A DNA stretch of 64,000 nt from Ariolimax columbianus (Eukaryota > Mollusca > Gastropoda > Stylommatophora > Arionidae), in NCBI GenBank assembly GCA_036924085.1, contig JAVGWX010000002.1, positions 45,998,666 through 46,062,665 on the forward strand, in the 5' to 3' direction. Position 1 is the stretch's first letter; the number at the start of each line of letters is the position of its first letter. The notes under the pieces are model-generated. The model was not told the origin of the DNA. It did not search any database and saw nothing but the letters and a program-made list of their open reading frames with translations. Of the stretch, positions 11,411 to 22,374 are shown piece after piece. The position numbers and the translations under genes were made by a program.

Positions 11411-11950
11411 TGTGACCTTTCAACTATGCCAGCAGTCCGCACCAAAAAGAGTAGTGGTACAGTGGGTTCCATCCCACTGTAACATCCAAGGCAACGAGGA
11501 GGCAGACAGACTGGAAAAAGAAGGTGCAAGACTACCACAACCAGATACTAGTGTGACATACGAAGAGTCAAAAAGGCTTATTAGAGCCAGATACATGACC
11601 AAATGGGAAAATGAACATACTGGCTACACAAAAAACGATGCATATTACCAGTTGAACAGAAGAGAGCAGGTCATGGTCTTAGACTTCGCACTGGCCACAA
11701 TAGACTGAGGTACCACCTATTCAATAAATTGAAGATAGGTGGCACTGACGAATGCATGTGCGGTACTGGGAAAATGACCGCTGAACATCTGCTGCAAAAC
11801 TGCCCGACATACGAAGATCAGAGAAAGCAGATGTGGCCATCACCAGTGGCAACACTAGACAAAATCTATGGCAATGTCAACAGCCTCAGGATGACCGCTG
11901 CTTTTTTTCGAAAAAATAAAGGTTGACGTCTGACAGCGTACGAAGAAGAA
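11411..11950 (+). pseudogene. LINE V fragment: RNase H C-terminus and 3' end, nested in CR1-A
   Basis: The plus strand gives RVVVQWVPSHCNIQGNEEAD, the last RNase H block with its catalytic aspartate. It continues YMTKWENEHTGYTKNDAYY, and after a frame slip near 11705 RYHLFNKLKIGGTDECMCG and TAEHLLQNCPTYEDQRK. A GAAGAAGAA tail ends at 11950. CR1 ORF1 sequence lies on both sides in the opposite orientation, so this is a 5'-truncated insertion into CR1-A. The same 3' region recurs at 36960-37305. No convincing target duplication is visible. Confidence 0.85.
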
Positions 11951-12250
11951 GACAATACTGAACCCTCACCTATATTTGCATACTTCACTTCTAACCCATA
12001 CCTAACTGACAGTGGTTTTATTTTATCACCTCGACTACTCAACTGCAGCTTCTTTAAAACTTCCTCAATTTTCTCTTGTTTCCCTTCTATTTTGATCTAC
12101 CTCTTTTATATCTCCTCCAATATCTTCTTTTAACTTTAATTTTAAGCGAGGGCTCGACTTCATCGCCTCGGGTTTTCCCCATTTAGCTCGGTCTCTCTGT
12201 GCAGATGGGTACCCCATCTGTCGAGAGCATCGCACAAAGCACGAACTCCT
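11951..12250 (-). pseudogene. CR1-A ORF1, upstream part beyond the nested insertion
   Basis: The minus strand reads DRAKWGKPEAMKSSPRLKLK followed by an acidic and basic stretch. After a slip come LSVRYGLEVKYANIGEG and the junction with the LINE V insertion. It lines up with the esterase-like part on the other side, with a frame shift at the join. The assignment to ORF1 rests mainly on position and orientation. Confidence 0.5.
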
Positions 12251-12289
12251 TAGCTCCAGCGATGAACCCAGGTATCTCTGGAAAAAGCT

Positions 12290-12385
12290 GACATCATGGA
12301 CCGACCGTCGCAGTTCGAACTCGAACTCCGACCATCTGAACACGAGGCAAACGGCTTGACCACTTCGCCACACATACCGCCCCCC
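12290..12385 (-). repeat. tRNA-like SINE head
   Basis: On the minus strand, TGGCGAAGTGG fits the pol III A box and GAGTTCGAACTGC fits a B box about 45 bases later. There are no matching acceptor arms, so this is a tRNA-derived SINE head or tRNA pseudogene. A C-run (12380-12391) lies next to it. Confidence 0.55.
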
Positions 12386-12399
12386 CCCCCCTATCTTCT

Positions 12400-14036
12400 C
12401 ATTTGTCCTAATATAGCACTCCATTCGAGCCTGCCTCTCTTCTACTCTACATACCCTATACTTTTACTTCATCTTCAAACGTTGTATCTAACCCTACACT
12501 AATACAAACATTGCCTCCACACAAATCACACAATCTTTCTTCGTCGCATTTCGCCTGGTCTTAACGGCCATACTAATTGTGCTATTATATATTACCGATA
12601 ACCAATAAGTTATACTAATACCTAATACAATGTATACTTGTTATCGCAACACCAAAAAATCAAATGTCGTTGGTATTTACCTTACAACAACGTCCGGTAC
12701 ACACCTCTTGGCTCGACAGTTTCAGGATTTCCGATTCATAAATGTAACGTTATCCTTGTACCGAACACGTGACCCGCCATTGAGTGATTTCAGTAAACAA
12801 TAATATCAATGTGGCGATTATTACAATTACTGAGACCGACAGACGAGATATATTGGACTAAGAAGTAAATGCCATATGTGAGTTTCTGGGGCCTAAAAAA
12901 GGAACAAATAAAAAGCACAATGTAACCTGCCAGGAAAGTCGTAAGTGGCGATTAAGGAGGGTTGCGTATGTGATCAGCTATCTTTTTATGTAAAAGCACG
13001 CGAGAAAAATAACAGAAGACTCCTACAACACTTGGATGAAGAGACACGAGACAGATGAGAGATCAAAGCTGAATAGAGATAAATGTTGTTGAGGATACAG
13101 CAGCATCTGGGCTCTCGCCCTTCGGCCCAATGCCATGTTATGGTATGTGCATGTGTCCATCAGCTAGTGCCATACAAAGTGTTCCATGTATCTGGTCGCG
13201 GACACATCAGTGGTCTTTGTAAGCGAAACCTGGATCTTAATCAGACGTTGAACAACGACAACGAAGAAGAGAAATAAGAAGACAAAAAAACAACTAAGTA
13301 AGTAAGAAATACCGACCTCTTGTTCTGCAGTCACCGTGAAATGTGCAGGTTAGTTTTGATTTAACTCTAGAGACAAAACTTACTTGACCTGCTGACCATA
13401 TTTCTGGTTTTAAATATGAAAAGAGCTCTGCATTCCTAGATTTATTTCCTGAGCTAATTTAGCAGTATGTGCCTGGAGCAGTGTACACGGTAGAAATAAA
13501 ATAAAACAGAGACGTACGAGTGCAGTATGATAATAAAGAATGACAGACAATGCCTGGGAGAGCAGCAAAGACAAGAAAAATGGCGAACCATGTAACCATT
13601 ACTCTACCACCCCCGGCTTTCAATGCTTGCCTAGGGCGAGGATTGAAGGCGCAAAATTAAACAGAACAGAATTCACTTTTAAAACCTAGGCCTAAAGTGT
13701 TAGACACAGTAACGCGGTTAGGGGGACAGAAGCAACGAAACAGCTGACACATACCACCAGCTGTGTTAGTTGAGTTGTTGCCACAATATACATTTATTTA
13801 CAAAGAACAAAATATTAGCATACCATATCGTTGGTTAATCTTATCGTTAACTTGGGATTTGTTGCCCATTATATTTCATAATTATTTCCATGTTTGTTTC
13901 CATATTTGATCAACAAATTCCAAAGTTTAACATTGTTTTAACAAAAACTTATAAAGTTAAATCTTTTCTACTTTGGATTTGTTTTTATCCCACGGTCAAT
14001 GTCTGTATGTTTCACCAAAGTGTATCCTTGGAGGTA
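12400..14036. other. unassigned intergenic stretch
   Basis: I see no gene here. Around 13240-13280 a GAACAACGACAACGAAGAAG sequence resembles the GAA-rich 3' ends of the LINEs in this window, but I cannot tie it to a body. The short open frame at 13083-13277 has no recognisable motif. Confidence 0.4.
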
Positions 14037-15817
14037 TTGATTGTTAGCCGTGCCTGATTGTTAGCCGTGTCCGATTGTTAGCTGTGACCGAATGTTAGCC
14101 GGGGCTGATTGTTAGCCGTGCCCGATTGTTAGCCGGGCCAGATTGTTAGCCATGCCCGATTGTTAGCCGTGTCCAATTGTTAGCTGCCCGATTGTTAGCC
14201 GTGCCCGATTGTTAGCCGTGCCCGATTGTTAGCCGTGCCCAATTGTTAGCTACCCGATTGTTAGCCATGCCCGATTGTTAGCCGTGCCCAATTGTTAGCT
14301 ACCCGATTGTTAGCCATGCCCGATTGTTAGCCGTGCCCAATTGTTAGCTGCCCGATTGTTAGCCGTGTCCGATTGTTAGCTGCCCGATTGTTAGTTGTGC
14401 CCTATTGTTAGCCGGGCCCGATTGTTAGCCGTGTCCGATTGTTAGCTGCCCGATTGTTAACCTTGCCCGATTGTTAGTTGTGCCCGATTGTTAGCCGTGC
14501 CCGATTGTTAGCTACCCGATTGTTAGCTACCCGATTGTTGTGCCCGATTGTTAGCTACCCAATTGTTAGCTACCCGATTGTTAGCCGTGCCCGATTGTTA
14601 GCTACCCGATTGTTGTGCCCGATTGTTAGCTACCCGATTGTTAGCTACCCGATTGTTAGCCGTGCCCGATTGTTAGCTACCCGATTGTTAGCCGTGCCCG
14701 ATTGTTAGCTACCCGATTGTTAGCCGTGCCCGATTGTTAGCTACCCGATTGTTAGCCGTGCCCGATTGTTAGCTACCCGATTGTTAGCCGTGCCCGATTG
14801 TTAGCTACCCGATTGTTGTGCCCGAATGTTAGCCGTGCCCGATTGTTATCTACCTGATTGTTAGCTACCAGATTGTTAGCCGTGCCCGATTGTTAGCTAC
14901 CCGATAGTTGTACCTGATTGTTAGCTACCCGATTGTTAGCCGTGCCCGATTGTTAGCTACCGGATTGTTGTACCTGATTGTTAGCTACCAGATTGTTGTG
15001 CAAGATTGTTAGCTACCCGATTGTTGTACCTGATTGTTAGCTACCAGATTGTTGTGCAAAATTGTTAGCCGTGCCCGATTGTTAGCTACTCGATTGTTAG
15101 CTGACCGATTGTTAGCCGTGCCTGATTGTTAGCTACCCGATTGTTAGCTACCCGATTGTTGTACCTGATTGTTAGCTACCCAATTGGTGTGCCTGATTGT
15201 TAGCTACCCGATTGTTAGCCGTGCCCGATTGTTAGCTACCTGATTTTTAGCTACCAGATTGTTAGCCGTGCCCGATTGTTAGCTACCCGATTGTTGTACC
15301 TGATTGTTAGCTACCCGATTGTTAGCCGTGCCAGATTGTTAGCTACCGGATTGTTGTACCTGATTGTTAGCTACCAGATTGTTGTGCAAAATTGTTAGCC
15401 GTGCCCGATTGTTAGCTACTCAATTGTTAGCTGCCCGATTGTTAGCCGTGCCCGATTGTTAGCTACCCGATTGTTAGCTACCCGATTGTTGTACCTGATT
15501 GTTAGCTACCCGATTGTTGTGCCTGATTGTTAGCTACCCGATTGTTGTGCCTGATTGTTAGCTACCCGATTGTTAGCTGCCCGATTGTTAGCTGCCCGAT
15601 TGTTAGCTACTCGATTGTTGTGCCCGATTGTTAGCTACCCGATTGTTAGCTGCCCGATTGTTAGCTGCCCGATTGTTAGCCGTGCCCGATTGTTAGCTAC
15701 CCGATTATTAGCTACCCGATTGTTGTACCTGATTGTTAGCTACCCGATTGTTGTGCCCGATTGCTAGCTACCCGATTGTTGTGCCCGATTGTTAGCTACC
15801 CGATTGTTAGCCGTGCT
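14037..15817. repeat. GATTGTTAGC minisatellite
   Basis: A 1.8-kb array of short units that all begin GATTGTTAG or GATTGTTG. Three main lengths are mixed: 17 bp (GATTGTTAGCCGTGCCC), 15 bp (GATTGTTAGCTACCC) and 13 bp (GATTGTTGTGCCC). The left end is mostly the 17-bp form with CCGTG and CCGGG variants. The centre and right are dominated by 17+15 pairs with 13-bp units between. Open frames such as 14478-14708 only reflect the repeat. Confidence 0.98.
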
Positions 15818-15891
15818 AACTTCTATCAACACGACATTAACTAGAAGTATATGCAGACTAGACGTCCACCCATATAACATGTTGTTGTTTA

Positions 15892-16434
15892 CTAATACCC
15901 ACAATGAGTAGGTTACTCTTTTGTGCATCCTGCAAAGGATGTTAAGTGGCGGGTTGTAGTAACTTTTGTTGTTGTTTGTTTGTTGCTTAGATGTTTGCCT
16001 CACTAGTTTCTACTGGCGGAGGCGCGCCATTTTCCACCTCAATTGGGCGATATCAGGATGCATAAACCAGTGCTTGGATGCATGTGTGTATCTGTATGTA
16101 CCTAACCTAGTGTTTCCGTAATGCAAAAGTGTGTTATGTCATTTGTTGATTCTCTCGTTGATCCTTCCTGTCAATGATGTCTCACATCCCGAGAATGCTG
16201 ATGAAGGCGTACCGCGGTCCTCCAAGCAGTTGTGCTATGCTTGGCTTCTTCCGGGTGACGCTCACTACAACGGGGATCACATCGATCCACATCTAGTCAG
16301 ACAGGCTGCCTTGAGAACAGCCGGTTTCTGGGGAACGCTGCATGGAAGAGAGATAGTGGTCTTGGTCAGTGTATTATGCCTGACTGACATGTCCTGGCCA
16401 GCATGTTACTAGCGTCTCAGTTCCCCGAATAGTG
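15892..16434. repeat. dispersed repeat Q, copy 1 (split by repeat Z)
   Basis: This stretch matches 38255-38592 in two blocks. The left block includes TTACTCTTTTGTG and GATGTTAAGTGGCGGGTTGTAGTA. The right block runs from TCTCACATCCCGAGAAT to GCGTCTCAGTTCCCC. Between them copy 1 carries about 200 extra bases that include repeat Z, which copy 2 lacks. A short open frame at 16131-16412 crosses the block, but I recognise no domain. Class unknown. Confidence 0.75.
15965..16115 (-). repeat. SINE-like repeat Z, copy 2, inverted
   Basis: Reverse complement of the Z repeat: GATGTTTGCCTCACTAGTTT, CTACTGGCGG, GGCGCGCCATTTTCC, GCGATATCAGGATGCATAA. The GTTGTTGTTTG run on its left is the complement of the CAA-rich tail. 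It sits exactly where repeat Q copy 1 is longer than copy 2. Confidence 0.78.
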
Positions 16435-16551
16435 ATGCACAATAGTATATGGAAAAACTCCAGAAAATGGTTACAATTAAGAATCGATGGAGAGAATCTG
16501 CTGCAGGTTTATGTTTGAGGGGAAACCAGAAATGGATACACATAAAGAGGC

Positions 16552-16592
<41 letters not shown>

Positions 16593-16999
16593 GCATACAT
16601 GATACTATACAAGTAACATTATATCAAGCATGTTTGACAGTTACAAGGAAGTGCTGTGCACATGACTAGCAACCTCATAAGGCAACAGCAACCATAACAA
16701 TTGTTTACAAAAGCTACAGAACGACCACAAAGCGAACATCTTCATCCAGGAAGAGCAAACAAGTGTGTCAGAAGAATACGCCAAGCAGTTCGGGAAAGCA
16801 AATAGCTCTTTGTGTGACCAAGCATGCATCAAGCTGTCGCAAGACCTGCCTTGTTCACGGATCAGATACTACTAAGCTGTATGTAAGATATCTGTGGGAT
16901 AGAACTGAGTTGTTTGATTAGTTGAAGCGCGTAGGAACATTAACTATGTGTAATCACAGAACAGTCTCTGTTACATTTGTATGTTTACTGTACAACCTC
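16435..16999. other. unassigned stretch with a (GA)n tract
   Basis: Contains a (GA)n microsatellite at 16554-16591. The rest has no domain or repeat that I can name. Confidence 0.5.
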
Positions 17000-17445
17000 T
17001 GTTGTTCTGTTGTTGCTGGAAGCTGCTCGTAGTGAGTTAATTTAACTTGATTACGTTTCTTTGGAAGCGGGTTGCAATTACACTTTTTACATCACTCTGT
17101 CCTGCAATGCGAGGTCTCTTAGCATGTTCACCGTTATGTGAAATTATAATATTTCTTGATTATGTGCTCGCCTCTACTTCAACGAAGTTTTAGTTGTTCA
17201 CATGTGTATTGTCAGTTGTCCCTGTGGAAGTTCTTTTGGTCACAACCTAGGTTTTGTTATTGATTTTGTTCCAGCGCAGTATCTGAACTATACACAGCCA
17301 TGTTTTAAAAGCCTCTATGTGGATCACAACGTCGATTCCCGCCTTGTTATGCAGGCTGATGGGACACAGCCGGTTTTCAGAGGCGCGATGTGGACGAGAG
17401 GTGTGATCTTGATCATTATGTCTCACCTGACACTGGAGTGGGGTG
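17000..17445. repeat. dispersed repeat R, copy 1 (tentative)
   Basis: Shares scattered blocks in the same order with 37700-37960: a GCTGCTCGTAGTGA-like block, GCGGGTTGCA, ACATCA, TGCAATGCGAGG, GTCGATTCC and GTGATCTTGATC. Divergence is high. An open frame at 17202-17573 overlaps it and has no recognisable domain. Confidence 0.35.
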
Positions 17446-17857
17446 TGGACTCGATTAGTGCGTTTGACCTGACCCTGGGGATAGAATTGGCTTCCAATTT
17501 CAATTGCACATTAGTAACCAACAAACAAGCATACAGGAATATCGTTAAAATGTACAATAGCTTCTTTCCATAGAGGAATGTTAATAATCCCATTGTCAGA
17601 ACCAAGCAGTGTTCTTTTCTTTGTGTTGTGGAGTATGGGAGAGGGGCACGTTATGAGAGGATTACATAATATTTTAACAACCAGTATTTTTTTGTTAGAA
17701 CACGGCCATATGTCAACAAAGACAGAACATGACATGATAGGCTTTTTTAACAGCATTGTACGGAATATTATCAACGGAAGAATTCATATCAACTCAGGCT
17801 ATGCCAGTTGGCACGAGAAGTGATTATAATGATTACGCATTATATTCCCCTCCCACA

Positions 17858-17890
17858 AGCACACACACACACACACACGCACGCACGCAC
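17858..17890. repeat. (CA)n microsatellite
   Basis: A CA run passing into CGCACGCAC. Confidence 0.95.
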
Positions 17891-18383
17891 AAACACGAAG
17901 TCATCCGCACAAGACTGAAAGAGGAAGAGACTGTCAAAGAGAAAGAGTGAGGAAAAGAGAATGAAGAAATATGAACTTACATTCTAAATGCACAGAAAGA
18001 TTCATAACGAATACAAAGCTACAAGAATATATTGATCTCGTAATTATACCACTTCTCATCCCAGCCTCTTTGGAGAAAGATTGCCATGAGGCTAAAGTTT
18101 AAATAACGCGTCATCACCCCATTCATAATGAAGATACACACAACGTGTCCTCCCACCAACCATATTTAAGATCGATATAACGAATAATCACGCTATCCAC
18201 ATTGATGATCGATATAACGTGTCATCCCGTCATTCATATTGATGATTGTTCAAAAGTACACAAAAGTCAATTAATTGCACACAATCAATGCACGAAAGAG
18301 ACAATAAAAGACCTAGTGGTGCTTCCTTCTTGAAAACACATAAAATTCAGCTTCTGGGAAAACCAAAATCAATTCCAACCGCT
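17891..18383. other. unassigned stretch with a short degenerate tandem
   Basis: Around 18105-18250 three loosely related segments of about 45-50 bp carry GATCGATATAACG and CGTGTCATCCC-like text. No gene seen. Confidence 0.4.
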
Positions 18384-18427
18384 CTCTCTATCTCTCTCTC
18401 TCTCACTCTCTCTCTCTCTAGCTCTCT
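18384..18427. repeat. (CT)n microsatellite
   Basis: Interrupted CT dinucleotide run. Confidence 0.95.
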
Positions 18428-19199
18428 CGTTATCTGTCTCTCCCTTTTACGCCCTTTCTCCTCATCGTTTCCACTCATCGCCCTCACTTACGTGTACATG
18501 TATATATTCACATATATTATTTCACGCTGTTTGTCGCTATGTCGGTCGCCGAATCAAAAACAACACCTTCAATCTGTTGATTGACGTCACGAAAATCGAC
18601 ACTTACACAAATGTAGTTTCTATAAATTTCGAATCCGGCAGAATTTTAAAAACAAGTTGTTTTTTTTAAAGTTAAATGTTAAATATCCGTTAACATTTTT
18701 TTTTACATTTTATTTTTAAAACCAATATTAAATATATGAGTTATATTTTTTGTTTCAGAATAGAATTTTTAAATACTAAATATTTTATGCAGCAATATTT
18801 TAATCGCATTTTTTTAAAGTCCATGAATTGTGAAACACAAATTGAGTTAAAGTGGAATGTGAATCTAATCATTGTGTTTTAATATTTTTAATGATATACT
18901 GTTGCTATACAAGGGCAGTCTATTTTGTGTTAGTGAAAGTGGTACGATTATAACCGTTTCAATTTTTTCTTTTATTTTGATTGACATCCTTTTTATTCTT
19001 CTTCCTCGTTCGTCTTCAAACCTCAACTTCAATAACTCTAACAAAGGCAGCAGTCGAATCAAGGCTCTGTGCGCTTCCGTGCAGCTTCTCGTTGAAGGAC
19101 ACTGGCTGTTGCCAAATGATTGTCATCCAAAAGCGTTCATCATTATTAGCAGGTTAAATATTTGTTTAGTAAATAATCATGACACTCGAAACAATTTTT
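18428..19199. other. AT-rich unassigned stretch
   Basis: Strongly AT-rich, especially 18640-18850. Short open frames on both strands near 18865-19261 are hydrophobic or basic but have no recognisable domain. Confidence 0.45.
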
Positions 19200-19562
19200 G
19201 GGATCAAGATGCTGAGCGGCGCATGAGCTGCATTGATCAGCGACCCATAGCTGACTACTAGCGTCAGGGCCAGCGAACCATAGCTGCCAAGACCATTCTA
19301 CACCTCAACGCGGTGATCCTGGATAACAGGCTGCAGCAGGGCAGACTGGCTAAGGAGAAGGGATCGAAGAGGGAATGCTAACCCGGTACTCAAAAAATGA
19401 TTGCTGAAGTCGGATGTGTTGGACCGAAAGGTGCAAATATCGCAGCCAAGCTGTAAACTACGAAACAACGCATTCCGTTCTCTGGACTACATTCTGCTAC
19501 TTAAGCCCTTTCGGGGTTTGGTAGTGGGAGATTGAGAACGAACGAAGAAGAAGAAGAAGAAA
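19200..19562 (+). repeat. repeat family X, copy with (GAA)n tail
   Basis: A near-complete copy of the commonest dispersed repeat in the window. Blocks in order: GGGATCAAGATGCTGAGC, CAGCGAACCATAGCTGCCAA, GTGATCCTGGATAACAGGCT, GGCTAAGGAGAAGG, GTCGGATGTGTTGGACCGAA, ACAACGCATTCCGTTCTCTG, TTTGGTAGTGGGAGATTGAG, AACGAACG and a GAA tail. A reading frame is partly conserved between copies (VILDNRLQ.GRLAKEKGSKR). It may be the 3' end of a LINE or a LINE-dependent short element. I cannot assign it to a named family. Confidence 0.82.
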
Positions 19563-19567
19563 CAATT

Positions 19568-19780
19568 TTCTTCATAATCTACTTTATTCCTTATCTCAGC
19601 CCAATCATTTATATCGTTTCTGAAATTCTTTCTTCTAAATCGTTTAGGTGTATTAACTAATCCCATCTGTGTTGACTTCTGTCTCACACGAAGACCATAC
19701 AACTGGTACCGGTAAGCTAGACTGCCATTTTGTATTTGTTCCCAAGTAAAACCCACACTTTCTTGTGTCTGTATTGACAT
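19568..19780 (-). other. unassigned minus-strand open frame
   Basis: A frame beginning MSIQTQESVGFTWEQIQNGS is rich in R, Q and N and runs into the tail of the X copy. I do not recognise it. It has no clear splice or poly(A) signals. It could be a host exon or a decayed LINE piece. Confidence 0.2.
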
Positions 19781-20224
19781 TTAATATTAAATTGTTTTGT
19801 TTGTTAGGTATGTTGTCAACATTTTGGCGAGGTATAAATCTTCAACCAAGGACCGAGTCGTTCTAGTTTTAACAGGTCGTGTTGACCATCTTAATGTTGT
19901 GGTAGCCGATCAGGGATTAGCACACTGATAAAGGCTGAACTTCCAGCATTATAGTGCACCTGTCAGAACATTTATATTTTCTAAAATAAAACAAAACATT
20001 GTTAATTGCTAACAAATAAGACATGAACTACATCAGATAGTGATGATAGTATATTGTGATATATCGATTTAAAAAACGGTGTAGCCTAGTTACTTAACAT
20101 GGAAAGAAACAAAAATAGGACCCCTCTATGGTCGCAAGACCTGCATCGGGGGCAAACAAAATTAAAACGGCTAACAAAACACAACATTTACAAAGACATT
20201 AAATTCAGCAACAGATACAGTAGG

Positions 20225-20520
20225 CGGTCAGATTGTGGTTGTGATGGTAGTAATGATGGTGGTGAAAATGGTGATGGTAATGTCAATGATGGTGGAGATG
20301 GTAACGATGATAATGGTGGTAATGATGATAGTGGTGGTAATGGTGATGTTGGTGGTGATACTATGATGGTGGTGATAATGGTGATGGTAATGTCAATGAT
20401 GGTGGTGATGGTAACGATGATGATGGTGGTAATGGTGATAGTGGTGGTAATGGTGATGTTGGTGGTGATAATGTGATGGTGGTGGTAATGATGATATTGG
20501 TGACGGTAACGATGATGGAA
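20225..20520. repeat. TGATGG-type degenerate tandem tract, left part
   Basis: GGTGATGGTAATG-like triplets, with a longer unit of about 110 bp repeated once (TAATGTCAATGATGG recurs 110 bases apart at 20281 and 20391). Confidence 0.9.
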
Positions 20521-20801
20521 CACCAAATTAAGAGAAGAAAATGGGGCTGGAAAGGACATACGCTGCGGAAGGCACAGTCTTAAATAACCAGACAGGCTCT
20601 GACATGGAATCATCAGGGGAAAAGATAGATAGGTAGACCTAGAAATGCGGGGAGAAGAGAATGCGAGAAGGAGCTCAAATTAAATAATTACACCTGGAGA
20701 GAGGCAGAAAAAGCAGCCCAGGTCCGTGTACCCTGGCGAGATGTTGTCGATGGTCTTTGCACCGAGAGGAGAGACGGGCTTTGATTGATTGATTGATTGA
20801 A
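20521..20801 (+). pseudogene. LINE 3' end between two TGATGG tracts
   Basis: The plus strand gives IKRRKWGWKGHTLRK, then ITRQALTWNHQGKR and IGRPRNAGRRECEKELK, WREAEKAAQVRVPWRDVVDG and LCTERRDGL. This is the C-terminus of an endonuclease/reverse-transcriptase LINE, followed by a GATT tetranucleotide tail at 20782-20799. The tail type differs from the TTA and GAA tails of the other LINEs here. The copy is heavily 5' truncated. The tandem tract lies on both sides. Confidence 0.85.
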
Positions 20802-20804
20802 CGT

Positions 20805-21600
20805 TGATTGTGGTAATTATGATGATAATGGTAGTGATAGTAGTGGTGATGTGGTAATGGCGAGGATGACGGCGGTAGTAATAGTGTTGGTAATCGTGAT
20901 GATGATGATAGCAGTAGTGATGGTAATGGTGGTGGTGTTGATGGTGTTAGTACTGGTGATGGTGTTGTGATGGTAATGGTGATGATAGCAGTAGTGATGG
21001 TAATGGTGGTGGTGTTGATGGTGTTAGTACTGGTGATGGTGTGATGGTAATGGTGATGATAGCAGTAGTGATGGTAATGGTGGTGGTGTTGATGGTGTTA
21101 GTACTGGTGATGGTGTTGTGATGGTTATGGTGATTAGGATGGTGTGTATACTGGTGATGTTGCTGGTAATGGTAGTAGTGATAGTTATGCTGTTTCAATG
21201 GATGATGATGAGGTTGGTTGGTGATGGTGATTGTAACGGTGATTATGTTTTATTGGTGATGATTATGTAGTGATAGTGGCGATAGTAGTGGTGATGGTGT
21301 TTGTATGGATGCTAGTAAGGTTGGTGGTAATTGAGATGGTAATGCTGATGGCGTTTTACTGGTGGTGGGGGTGTTCGTAAAAGTGATGGTAATGGTGATG
21401 ATATTGGTAGTTGTGATGACGATGATGTTTCTACTGATGATGATGGTGAGGATGTGATGATAATGACGATGTTTATGGGGATGTAGTAATGTTCGTGGTG
21501 ATGGTAGTGGTGATGTAATGGTGAGTTAACGTTGGGGGTGACGGTTGGTATTGGTAGCAGTGGTGACGGTGAGGGTAGCTGTAATGATGACCAGCGATAG
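20805..21600. repeat. TGATGG-type degenerate tandem tract, right part
   Basis: Contains a higher-order unit: GCAGTAGTGATGG recurs at 20911, 20988 and 21062, giving periods of 77 and 74 bp. Toward the right it decays into irregular GTGATGGT text. Confidence 0.9.
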
Positions 21601-21609
21601 TATAATCTC

Positions 21610-22374
21610 TCTGAGGTTATAATGTGACGTCGGCACCTAATGGTTCTTTGTATTCTGTTCTCAAGAAACAATCTACGAGTTATTCATGTTTTTGCTCTAA
21701 GTTTTAGCAGTTTAGTCTTATTTTTAAATGCCACTTCAAAAGGACTGGGGCTGCTTCAGTCCACGTAGTTGTAAAAATGGACACTTGACTTAGATAAGAC
21801 ATGGTTTCGTTGAATTAAAGGACAGTAGCATCCGGGTCACACGAAGCTGAGACCTCGTACTGTGAACAATGTAGCAAGTCATCGAAAACTGCAGTCATGT
21901 ATATATCAACCAAACAGTCATGTAGGATATTTCATGACTTATAAACAAACGAAAATAACCGGTCTCCATTTATGAACTCTTGAGCAGACTTGTAAACAAT
22001 ACTTAGCCATGTTGAAAAAATGCTAGCTCCGAACAACAGTGGACAGGATTGTCAAATAAGCCACATTTCAAACCGGGATTATTATTTAGACGCGCGCGCG
22101 CGGGCGTACGTATACATGTTTTTTATATATTTATTGAGCTGAAAGTTTTCAGGATGCTCGAAATATTGTGCGTGCCAAGCTTTGACACGGACACCCGCAG
22201 CTCAGTTTGGGTAATTTATATTCTAAGATCTCCCACTCCCTGCTTCTCTTATTCTATTAGAGCACAAATCGCCAGGGGGAAAATATACTTCCGGCTGAAA
22301 TGAATCCCCCTACAAATATTACAAAATAACAAATATTACAAATAACACTCGCAAGCGTATTGTTTATTGTGCAA
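21610..22374. other. unassigned stretch
   Basis: No gene or repeat recognised. A short (CG)n-like run lies at 22091-22101. Confidence 0.4.

Larger units (their letters stand above)
8198..12250 (-). mobile_element. CR1-like LINE, copy A
   Basis: This is the longest CR1 copy in the window. Read on the minus strand it runs from an ORF1-like region (about 12200-11180) through the endonuclease (10740-10065) and reverse transcriptase (9800-8400) to a 3' end carrying three AACTT units (minus strand TTAAG-type) at 8198-8217. The same 3' end (TTATACTGGTTTAGAAGACTC) recurs at 48392, 40205, 56037 and 62244. A LINE V fragment (11411-11950) interrupts ORF1. The reading frames are broken by many stops and shifts. 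The pieces are listed separately. Confidence 0.88.

Noticed and set aside
14037..15817. CRISPR-like look of short regular repeats
   Set aside because: No unique spacers of constant length lie between identical repeats; variable positions are alternative unit types. The sequence is eukaryotic and no cas genes are present. The same applies to the arrays at 42.7, 60.5 and 60.9 kb.
17202..17573. 123-codon plus-strand frame as a gene
   Set aside because: No domain recognised. It overlaps a sequence loosely repeated at 37700-37960, so it is more likely repeat-derived.
20188..21671. Histidine-, threonine- and serine-rich minus-strand frames
   Set aside because: Translations of the TGATGG tract; low complexity and present in several frames.
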